Of a stretch of DNA of 64,000 bases, positions 9,372 through 16,337 are shown one piece after another; the stretch's first letter is position 1; each line of letters begins with the position of its first letter. The stretch covers positions 1,670,001 to 1,734,000 of the forward strand of contig NZ_AP014690.1 in assembly GCF_001547995.1 (NCBI RefSeq), in the 5' to 3' direction. The translations under genes and the position numbers were made by a program. Below the pieces are notes generated by a model. That model worked only from the letters and a program-made list of their open reading frames with translations. It was not told where the DNA came from and did not search any database. Origin of the DNA: Asaia bogorensis NBRC 16594. GTDB lineage: Bacteria > Pseudomonadota > Alphaproteobacteria > Acetobacterales > Acetobacteraceae.

Positions 9372-9922
9372 GAGGCAATTCCCGGCATGACCACAAAGCC
9401 GGGCAACTGCCTGACCTGACGGATGAAGCGTCGAAGAGCGGGATACAGATCCATAGCAACGCCCAGATCATGCGCCAGCGCGGCGACCGGGAAGAGGATC
9501 ACATCCACAAAGCCGATCGTGCGGCCCGAAAACCAGATCTCGTCCCGGAACGCCCCCGCAGACAGACGATCTTCCATTTCACGAAACAGGAACGTGACAG
9601 GCTCGGTCTCGGCCTTGCGTGGAAGTGTCGCCGCCAGAGCCTCGCGTCGTGCCTCTGAAAAAAGCTCTATCCCATCGAGCGCCCATTTCATGACCTGCCG
9701 CGCCTCGCCCTCGGGCCAGAGCCAACCAGTCTCTGACGCGCGCGAGAAATGCTCGAGAATCTCGTAGAGGCCGACACACGAGACCATCTCATCAGTCAGG
9801 GTCGGGCCGAAGGTTTCCGCGCGACGATCGGTCGCGAATGCCAGAGGGATATCCATCAACGATGCCGCAAGACGGGCCGCATAGCTGCGCTCATCGATCA
9901 TCCAGCCATTGAGCGTCAGCAT
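9362..9922 (-). CDS. Glutathione S-transferase-like protein
   Basis: 186-residue protein resembling the thioredoxin-fold plus helical domain of GST-like proteins. The C-terminal half (WFSGRTIGFVDVILFPV) matches the N-capping/hydrophobic-staple region of GST helical domains, while the N-terminal half is divergent and has no clear glutathione Ser/Cys motif. It overlaps the binding-protein start by ten bases and the Rieske stop by seven. A structural or binding role within the purine oxidation machinery is as likely as glutathione transfer. Confidence 0.5.
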   Translation of the reverse strand: MLTLNGWMIDERSYAARLAASLMDIPLAFATDRRAETFGPTLTDEMVSCVGLYEILEHFSRASETGWLWPEGEARQVMKWALDGIELFSEARREALAATLPRKAETEPVTFLFREMEDRLSAGAFRDEIWFSGRTIGFVDVILFPVAALAHDLGVAMDLYPALRRFIRQVRQLPGFVVMPGIASCH

Positions 9923-10512
9923 GATGTCTCCTCCAGCGTGTCACGCAGCCGGAGCAGCCATGACGCCGCCTGCTCCCGATGCGAGGCATCGCGTACAGCG
10001 AGATGGACCATGGTGATTCCCTCCACGGGCGTATGCAGCGCCAGCAGGCGGTCGGCAGAGAGGCGCCATTGTCCCTCATCCATCACGAGGGCTGCTCGCG
10101 TGTCGTGCTCGGTGGCCCGTATGCCAAGGCTTCGCGCACCATGCCAGATCCCTTCCGCCGGGGCGATCAGAGGGCGGTCATCGCCCGAGGTGAGATCGAC
10201 CCAGATCATCCCGGCCTTTTCGATTAGCTCATAGGGGCGTGTTCGTATGGTCGAGGGCGGATTGAGCTCGGGATGGGCGGGTATGGCACGACAGCGCCCC
10301 TCGGTATCGAACTGCCAGCCGTGATAAAGACAGGCCAGACGATTATCACGCATGAAGCCAAGGCTGAGACGTACGCCGCGATGAGGACAACGATCCTCCC
10401 AGGCATGCGCGATGCCCGCCTCGTCGCGCCAAAGCACGAGCGACAGGCCCCTATGACGGGCGGGGGCAATATCACCCGGGGCCAGGTCCTTTGACAGGGC
10501 AACAGGGATCAT
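9916..10512 (-). CDS. Stand-alone Rieske [2Fe-2S] protein
   Basis: 198-residue protein with a complete Rieske cluster site: RCPHRG (Cys42, His44) and CLYHGW (Cys61, His64), spaced as in ring-hydroxylating oxygenases. The remaining 100 residues do not contain a D-x2-H-x4-H mononuclear iron site. Family knowledge: this domain normally forms the N-terminus of the oxygenase alpha subunit. Here it is a separate gene, divergent from an oxygenase (10865-11737) that lacks this cluster site. I infer the two proteins act together. The ATG overlaps the upstream small gene by four bases. A free ferredoxin role is the alternative. Confidence 0.85.
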   Translation of the reverse strand: MIPVALSKDLAPGDIAPARHRGLSLVLWRDEAGIAHAWEDRCPHRGVRLSLGFMRDNRLACLYHGWQFDTEGRCRAIPAHPELNPPSTIRTRPYELIEKAGMIWVDLTSGDDRPLIAPAEGIWHGARSLGIRATEHDTRAALVMDEGQWRLSADRLLALHTPVEGITMVHLAVRDASHREQAASWLLRLRDTLEETSC

Positions 10513-10760
10513 CGCCGGTATCCTTCTGTCCAGTCATTGACGAGGCAACCCACCGGGCCAACCAGACAGGCCATCACGAACATCCCTACCAGCGGCTGCG
10601 CACCTTTCACGACAAACACGATATCAGTCGCCTCCAGACGCTCTGTGCGCATATCGAGTGACAGAAGGCGTGCGCGGCCCTCGGCAAAAGACCGAAACGC
10701 TTCAGTGTCGAAATGACCTGTGAGATGAAGTGCAGTGGCTATAGTCCCTCGCTCCCGCAT
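10509..10760 (-). CDS. Small acylphosphatase-like protein
   Basis: 83 residues. The pattern HLTGHFDTEAFRSFAEGRA followed by a V-x-GA...F...GP segment resembles the acylphosphatase fold (family motif G-x-V-Q-G-V-x-F-R). The FR arginine is kept, but the glycine-rich phosphate loop and the catalytic Asn appear changed. It is the first gene of the minus-strand purine operon. I chose the ATG at 10760 over a GTG three bases upstream. Function is unknown; it may be a small accessory or structural subunit of the oxygenase. The fold assignment is tentative. Confidence 0.5.
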   Translation of the reverse strand: MRERGTIATALHLTGHFDTEAFRSFAEGRARLLSLDMRTERLEATDIVFVVKGAQPLVGMFVMACLVGPVGCLVNDWTEGYRR

Positions 10761-10802
10761 CACGGCGTTGCATACCAGCTGATCCTGCCAGTAATATTTT
10801 TT

Positions 10803-10830
10803 TTGACAAGTGCAGGACCACTATTAATGT
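10803..10830 (+). promoter_or_regulatory. Likely promoter of the plus-strand purine operon
   Basis: TTGACA at 10803-10808 and TAATGT at 10825-10830, with a 16-base spacer, directly upstream of the oxygenase gene and after a run of eight T residues. It lies in the divergent gap between the two purine operons, where a common regulator would be expected to bind. Confidence 0.5.
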
Positions 10831-10864
10831 AACCGTTATCGCAACGACGAGGATGGCTGTCAGG

Positions 10865-11737
10865 ATGACCTCACCAGCAAATGTGGATCCGGTCTCACTC
10901 AGCCAGTGGTATCCGCTCGGGATGATCGAGGCCCTGTCTGACATCTGGGTGCAAACCATGCTGCTCGGTGTCGTCATCCGTTTCCGTCGTATGGCTGATG
11001 GTACGGTCGAGGTCGCACATGGCGCGCATTCCCTGCCCTGCTGCGAGCGCTACGGCTATGTCTGGACCAGTCTCGCAACGGATCCTGCTCTTCGTGATGC
11101 CATGATCCGTATCGATGAGGCCGATGAATCCGACCGCCGACTTGTGTGCTGCGGGTCGGTGGCCGTCAATGCTTCCGGGCTACGCGTGGTTGAGAACTTC
11201 CTCGATATGGCGCATTTCCCCTTTGTGCATACCGACATACTGGGCGCAGAGCCGCATACCGAGGTCCAGCGTTACACCGTCGAAACACGCGATGACGGCA
11301 AGGAAATCTGGGCGACGGATTGCCGGTTTTTCCAGCCGCAGGCAGCGCTCTCGGCCGAAGGCGGCATCATGACCGACTATGTCTATCGCATTGCCGGTCC
11401 GTTCGCGACGCTGCTGTACAAGACCAGCCCCGGTGATGACCAACGCAAGGACGTGATTGCGCTGTTCGTCCAGCCCATGACGGCCGGTACATGTCGTGCC
11501 CATCCGGTCATGTTTCTTCTCGACGATCACTCCGATCTTGATGCTTTGGTGGAGTTCCAGCAGACGATCTTCTTGCAGGATCGCATCATTCTGGAAAGCC
11601 AGCGGCCGGTTGCCATGCCGCTCGATGCCGCGAGCGAGATTCCCACCCTGGCAGACCGTTCCTCGGTGGCCTATCGCCGCTGGCTCAAGGCCCGTGGTGT
11701 CACATTTGGCGCGGGCGCCGCCAGAGCCGCCGCCTGA
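10865..11737 (+). CDS. Ring-hydroxylating oxygenase catalytic subunit lacking the Rieske cluster
   Basis: 290-residue alpha-subunit-like oxygenase. The mononuclear iron site is intact: NFLDMAHFPFVH gives Asn111, Asp114, His117 and His122. The N-terminus (QWYPLG...LLGVVIRF) and the later ERYGYVWTSL align with the flanks of a normal Rieske domain, but the C-x-H...C-x2-H cluster part between them (about 45 residues) is missing. The cluster is carried by the divergent Rieske gene. By analogy with HpxD-type oxygenases that hydroxylate hypoxanthine or xanthine, and because of the deaminases next to it, I infer a purine substrate. An ATG at 10853 is possible, but its SD would abut the codon. Confidence 0.8.
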   Translation: MTSPANVDPVSLSQWYPLGMIEALSDIWVQTMLLGVVIRFRRMADGTVEVAHGAHSLPCCERYGYVWTSLATDPALRDAMIRIDEADESDRRLVCCGSVAVNASGLRVVENFLDMAHFPFVHTDILGAEPHTEVQRYTVETRDDGKEIWATDCRFFQPQAALSAEGGIMTDYVYRIAGPFATLLYKTSPGDDQRKDVIALFVQPMTAGTCRAHPVMFLLDDHSDLDALVEFQQTIFLQDRIILESQRPVAMPLDAASEIPTLADRSSVAYRRWLKARGVTFGAGAARAAA

Positions 11738-11752
11738 ACGAAGGAAAAGACC

Positions 11753-12250
11753 ATGAGCCATCCCCCAAACGAGACCGATCTGACGTTTCTGCGTCAGGCT
11801 TTCGAGGTCGCCAACCGGTCCCGCCTTGCGGGCGATCATCCCTTCGGCGCCCTGTTGGTGGATGAAACCGGCGAGATCGTCATGGAACAGGGCAATGGCT
11901 ACAGCACCGAGGGACAGGACATGACCGCTCATGCTGAGCGCCTTCTCGCCAGCCGGGCGAGCCGTATGTTCGGGCCAACAAGATTGCGCGGTTACACACT
12001 GTACAGTTCTGCCGAGCCCTGTGCCATGTGCGCCGGGGCCATCTACTGGGCGGGGATCGGTCGGGTCGTGTACGGGCAGTCCGAGGCCCATCTCAAGGCC
12101 ATGACTGGCGCCCACCCTGAAAATCCGACACTCGATCTGCCTTGCCGGGTGGTTTTCTCCGCCGGGCAGACTCCGGTGGAGGTTCTAGGGCCATTGCTGG
12201 AGGATGAGGCCGCAGAGTTGCAGCGCAGCTTCTGGAAGGACCACGCCTGA
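11753..12250 (+). CDS. Nucleobase/nucleoside deaminase (guanine deaminase type)
   Basis: 165-residue zinc deaminase of the cytidine-deaminase fold. Zinc and proton-transfer residues are present: HAE (His60, Glu62) and PCAMC (Cys90, Cys93) followed by AGAIYWAGIGRVVYG. Guanine deaminase GuaD and tRNA adenosine deaminase TadA share this layout; the purine transporter and 8-oxoguanine deaminase around it favour a purine base. It follows the oxygenase by 15 bases with an AAGGAAAAG ribosome-binding site, so they are co-transcribed. Confidence 0.85.
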   Translation: MSHPPNETDLTFLRQAFEVANRSRLAGDHPFGALLVDETGEIVMEQGNGYSTEGQDMTAHAERLLASRASRMFGPTRLRGYTLYSSAEPCAMCAGAIYWAGIGRVVYGQSEAHLKAMTGAHPENPTLDLPCRVVFSAGQTPVEVLGPLLEDEAAELQRSFWKDHA

Positions 12251-12429
12251 CGGCACCATAATCTCTACGCCCGCTCTTCCAAGCGAGATGACGATCCGGA
12301 TAGCCGCCAATCCGGGACAGGGCCAACGGGAGCCTATCTGACGGAGACTCCCCGTGAGATGGGCGCCCCAAGTGCGGCACAACCGGGTGCCCCATCATAC
12401 TGGCGGCACCATGCTCACAGGAGCCTGCC

Positions 12430-13794
12430 ATGCCTCTCGCCTTGTCACCCTCCATCCTGATCACGGATGCCTATCTCTATCTCGATCGCGGCCATGAAAT
12501 AGCAAATGGCTGGATTTATCTCGAAAATGGCCGGGTCCGCGGTTTTGGCTCCATGACGACCCCAAGACCTGCAGCCGACCGCACGATCTCAGCGGCAGGT
12601 CGGATTGTCACTCCAGGGCTGGTGAATGCGCATCACCATATGTACCAGAACCTCACGCGGTCCTACGCGCCAGTCGTGAATGGCACCCTGTTCGAATGGC
12701 TGCAGGGCCTCTACCCGCTCTGGGCCACGCTTGATGAGGAGAATGTCTATCTCTCCTCTTATGTCGCCATGATGGAATTACTGCTTGGTGGCTGCACGAC
12801 ATCGATGGATCATCATTACGTCCACCCCCGGCCTCGGCTGATCGATGCCCAGATCCGCGCTGCAAGGGATATCGGCTTTCGCTTCCATGCCACGCGCGGC
12901 TCCATGACGCGCTCGGTGAAAGATGGTGGCCTGCCACCGGATAGCGTGGTGCAGAGCGAGGATGTTATCCTGTCTGACAGTGAGCGCCTGATCAGCGCCT
13001 ATCATGACGCCTCCCCCGGCGCGATGATCCGTGTGGCGCTGGCACCCTGCTCGCTGTTCAGCGTGTCGGAAACGATCATGAAAGAGAGCGCGCTCATGGC
13101 AGAGCGCCTCGATGTGCGCCTGCACACCCATCTGGCGGAGGACCACGACGAGGACCGATATTGTCAGGATGTGTATGGCTGCACCCCAACCGAATATTTC
13201 GAGCGTTCGGGCTGGGCCAGCGAGCGATCATGGGTCGCGCACTACATCTATCCCAGCGGCGACGAGATCGATCGCCTGGCGCATAAGGGTGTCTGCACGG
13301 CGCAATGCCCCTGCTCGAACATGATGATCGGTGGTGGCGCGGCGGATGCGATGGACATGCGACGCCGAGGCATGAAAGTCGGGCTCGGCTGCGACGGCTC
13401 TGCCTCGACCGATCATGCGTCCCTCTGGCTCGAAGCGCGTATGGCACTGCTTCTGGGGCGCTACCGCAATGGCCCGCACAGCATGAAAGCGCGTGATGCG
13501 CTGGATATGGCAACCCGTGGCGGCGCGGCCTGTCTGGGCCGTGAGGATGAAATCGGCCATCTCCGTATGGGCGCTTGCGCCGATCTGGTGATATGGGAGC
13601 TGCCCCCCTTCTCAAGGGCCGGGGCACTCAGCGACCCGGTTGAGGCGCTTTTACGCTGTGCTCCGGCAACAGCATGGACAACCATCGTCAATGGCCGGAT
13701 CCTCGTGGAAGATGGTCAGCCTTGCCAATCAGGCCTCGACATCATCCTTCGTGAACATGAGCGGGCTGCGCGGCGGATGCAGAAACTCGACTGA
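12430..13794 (+). CDS. 8-oxoguanine deaminase-type amidohydrolase
   Basis: 454-residue metal-dependent amidohydrolase of the ATZ/TRZ-like group. The metal site motif NAHHHMYQNLTR (His68-70), the HTHLAED segment and the CDGSAS aspartate are all present, as is the amidohydrolase C-terminal beta-sandwich (ADLVIW). Family members deaminate 8-oxoguanine to uric acid, and some also deaminate guanine or isocytosine. With the oxygenase this would give two routes to urate-type products. It follows the deaminase after 179 bases without another gene and has an AGGAG site before ATG. Confidence 0.88.
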   Translation: MPLALSPSILITDAYLYLDRGHEIANGWIYLENGRVRGFGSMTTPRPAADRTISAAGRIVTPGLVNAHHHMYQNLTRSYAPVVNGTLFEWLQGLYPLWATLDEENVYLSSYVAMMELLLGGCTTSMDHHYVHPRPRLIDAQIRAARDIGFRFHATRGSMTRSVKDGGLPPDSVVQSEDVILSDSERLISAYHDASPGAMIRVALAPCSLFSVSETIMKESALMAERLDVRLHTHLAEDHDEDRYCQDVYGCTPTEYFERSGWASERSWVAHYIYPSGDEIDRLAHKGVCTAQCPCSNMMIGGGAADAMDMRRRGMKVGLGCDGSASTDHASLWLEARMALLLGRYRNGPHSMKARDALDMATRGGAACLGREDEIGHLRMGACADLVIWELPPFSRAGALSDPVEALLRCAPATAWTTIVNGRILVEDGQPCQSGLDIILREHERAARRMQKLD

Positions 13795-13809
13795 ACAGCC
13801 ATGTCTGTC

Positions 13810-13844
13810 GGCGCGACCTGATGGCGGAAGCGTCAGGTCACGCC
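13810..13844 (+). terminator. Hairpin after the purine operon
   Basis: GGCG-C-GACCTGA (13810-13821) pairs with TCAGGTC-A-CGCC (13833-13844), eleven pairs with one mismatch and an 11-base loop, 15 bases after the amidohydrolase stop. There is no T-tract, so it could be an mRNA end-protecting hairpin instead. Confidence 0.5.
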
Positions 13845-14146
13845 GGGAGGGGTATCCGACCACAACTTGTGGTGAGACACAGAGTGTCATGGCAACTGCG
13901 CTGTGTCAGTCATCGTTAAGCGAACCCACAATAGTCGGCAAGATGAAAGCATCACAAACGAGGGGAGCCTGTTGGTTACGTTCGCCTTGCACCGGGCGTA
14001 TATCGTGATCTTCCAACAGATAACACGTCACGAAGCCCTCATCCTGCTTCAGATTGGTCGTATGACACATTGCGAAACTGGCCAGCTTATTTCTGTATCG
14101 TTTATATATCTTTATCTTGTCTCCATGTTCAGGATTTCGAGTTACG
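13845..14146. other. Intergenic region upstream of the antiporter
   Basis: About 300 bases without a convincing gene. Open frames here lack a ribosome-binding site and overlap the antiporter out of frame. The last 50 bases are AT-rich (TTTATATATC near 14100) and probably hold its promoter, but no clear -35/-10 pair can be fixed. Confidence 0.5.
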
Positions 14147-15892
14147 ATGAGTCACGACACGCCCCTGATTGGTATCCTCGTCATTGGTCTCGGGCTTGCG
14201 TTCATCCTCGGCACAATTGCTCAGCGTATCCGGATATCCCCATTGGTGGGGTATCTCCTTGCGGGTATCGCCGTAGGGCCCTTCACTCCGGGTTTCGTCG
14301 CTGATCAGCCCCTCGCTGCCGAGCTTTCCGAAATTGGCATCATTCTGCTCATGTTCGGCGTCGGGCTTCATTTCTCCCTGAAAGACCTGATATCGGTCAA
14401 AGCCATAGCCGTCCCAGGCGCGTTACTGCAGATCACCGCTTCGATCGTGATCGGTGCCGGCGTTGCCTGGGCGCTCGGCATGTCGCCTGGCGCTTGTCTG
14501 ATCTTCGGTATTGCGCTCAGTGTCGCCAGTACGGTTGTCTTGCTGCGAACCCTTCAGGAACAGCGCCTGATCGAGACCGAGCGCGGCAGGCTCTCGGTCG
14601 GATGGCTCATTATCCAGGATCTCGTGACCGTTCTGGCCCTGGTGCTTCTGCCGATTTTCGCGCCAATCATGAGCGGCGGGAGCAATTCCAGCATCAGCCT
14701 CTCAGGTCTTGCTGTGGCGATTGCTCTGACCCTGGGGAAGGTCGCGGCGTTCATGGCCCTGATGCTGGTGATCGGGCGGCGGGTCATCCCGGCCATACTG
14801 CACTACGTGGCCCATACGGGATCGCGTGAACTGTTCCGTCTCGCGCTGCTTGCCCTGGCACTGGGTGTGGCCTTCATCGCCACTGAGTGGTTCGACGTTT
14901 CGTTTGCTCTCGGTGCCTTTGTTGCCGGCATGGTCCTGAGCGAGTCAGAACTCAGCCATCGCGCTGCAGCCGAGACCCTCCCCCTTCGAGATGCCTTCGC
15001 CGTATTGTTCTTCATCTCGGTCGGGATGCTGTTCAACCCCCTCGTGCTGATACGGCAACCTGTCCCGCTCATCCTGACCTTTCTGGTTATTCTGATCGGC
15101 ACACCCCTTGCCGTCATCGCCATTCTTCGCCTCTTGCGTCAGCCTTGGAATACCACGCTCTTCATCGCGAGCGGCCTTGCCCAGATCGGCGAATTTTCCT
15201 TCATCCTTGCCGCGCTGGGTATGAAGATGAAGGTTCTGGACGGTCAGGCACAGGATCTGATTCTCGGCGCGTCGATCCTGTCGATTCTAAGCAACCCGTT
15301 TATCCTCATGGCGACCCAGCGCATCGAGGCGTGGATCACGCGGCACAGCCCTGCACCAGAGACGCCTGCAAAGGATGAGGGAGGTATTCTGCTCCCGCCT
15401 CCAGCGCCGACGGCCCTGGTCGGGCATGCTGTCGTCGTCGGGTGCGGACGGGTGGGACGTCTGGTTGTCGATGGTCTTGTCCAGAATGGCTGGCCGGTTC
15501 TGGTGGTTGAAACCGGAAAGATACCCGACAGCCTCGCCGCCCTGCCCGATGTCGAGCTCATGCTTGCCAATGCGGCAGAGTCACGCGTCATGAAAGCCAT
15601 GAACCTTGAACAGGCACGGTTGTTGATGGTTGCCATTCCCGAACCCTTCGAAGCTGGCCAGATCATTGCTCAGGCCAGGTCCCTCAACCCCGGGCTACGG
15701 ATTGTGGCACGTGCTCATTTCGACAGCGCCGTCGACCATCTGAAAGAGCTCGGCGCTGATCACGTGATCATGGGTGAGCGTGAGATGGCCCTCGCCATGC
15801 TGGCCATGACGATGGACGACCTGCCATTCGACGGCCGCCCCCCATTGACCGACCCCGGGAACGAGGAAGGCATCGAACCGCTCCCGGCCTGA
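14147..15892 (+). CDS. YbaL/Kef-type monovalent cation:proton antiporter
   Basis: 581-residue CPA2-family antiporter. Residues 1-390 contain about 12 transmembrane helices with LVGYLLAGIAVGPFTPGF and GIILLMFGVGLHFSLKDL, characteristic of the YbaL/RosB branch. The last 150 residues form a RCK/TrkA-N nucleotide-binding domain starting at VVVGCGRVGR. The role is proton-coupled K+ or Na+ movement, useful for pH control in an acid-forming bacterium (inference). The ATG at 14147 was chosen because AGGA lies 12 bases upstream and the protein starts just before the first helix; an upstream ATG at 14117 would add ten non-conserved residues. Confidence 0.9.
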   Translation: MSHDTPLIGILVIGLGLAFILGTIAQRIRISPLVGYLLAGIAVGPFTPGFVADQPLAAELSEIGIILLMFGVGLHFSLKDLISVKAIAVPGALLQITASIVIGAGVAWALGMSPGACLIFGIALSVASTVVLLRTLQEQRLIETERGRLSVGWLIIQDLVTVLALVLLPIFAPIMSGGSNSSISLSGLAVAIALTLGKVAAFMALMLVIGRRVIPAILHYVAHTGSRELFRLALLALALGVAFIATEWFDVSFALGAFVAGMVLSESELSHRAAAETLPLRDAFAVLFFISVGMLFNPLVLIRQPVPLILTFLVILIGTPLAVIAILRLLRQPWNTTLFIASGLAQIGEFSFILAALGMKMKVLDGQAQDLILGASILSILSNPFILMATQRIEAWITRHSPAPETPAKDEGGILLPPPAPTALVGHAVVVGCGRVGRLVVDGLVQNGWPVLVVETGKIPDSLAALPDVELMLANAAESRVMKAMNLEQARLLMVAIPEPFEAGQIIAQARSLNPGLRIVARAHFDSAVDHLKELGADHVIMGEREMALAMLAMTMDDLPFDGRPPLTDPGNEEGIEPLPA

Positions 15893-15912
15893 TCCTTCAG
15901 GCGGGAGCGGTT
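15876..15912 (+). terminator. Terminator hairpin after the antiporter
   Basis: AACCGCTCCCG (15876-15886) is the exact inverse complement of CGGGAGCGGTT (15902-15912), an 11-bp stem whose left arm lies in the last codons of the antiporter. It is followed by the T-rich CGGTTTC. Confidence 0.75.
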
Positions 15913-16337
15913 CGGTTTCAGCGCCTGGAATGGATCACACCGCTGCTCGATGCACGGGCGGCAGGTTTGATCGCCCCCCAAGAGTGATCCGCAGGGTATC
16001 CCCCCTTGTGACGCTCCCGCGTGGTGACGTCCACGCGGGTGTGTGACGATAACGCAGCCTCGCGCTTCTCTGGCAACGCGAGGCCGTTGCTCTCCCCTAA
16101 ATTATGTCGAAACGTATCAATTGTGGCTTTTCTGACATAGTGGACAGGATCATGATTCGCTGTCGTTCCATTTCACATCACTGTCATAAATTTTCTTTTA
16201 AACGAGGCTCCGCAAGATGTTGCGGTTTTTCAAATGCCGCTTGCAGCGCCACCTTCCGGCGCTTCGAGGCGCAGCTGCGAGCCGTAACGTTACATAGTGA
16301 TACTGAAGCCGCCCCCCCGGCACGGAAGATCGACATC
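15913..16337. other. Intergenic region with two further hairpins
   Basis: 425 bases before the TonB receptor. Two clean inverted repeats are seen: CCCGCGTGG/CCACGCGGG (16016-16024 and 16031-16039) and GCCTCGCG/CGCGAGGC (16057-16064 and 16077-16084). The frame from 16104 is in phase with the receptor but has no leader features, so I treat it as 5' untranslated. No Fur box can be assigned with confidence. Confidence 0.5.

Noticed and set aside
11180-12115. Minus-strand frame across oxygenase and deaminase
   Set aside because: It covers two genes with intact catalytic motifs on the other strand.
13903-14304. Plus-strand frame before the antiporter
   Set aside because: No SD, AT-rich spacer sequence and a large out-of-frame overlap with the antiporter.
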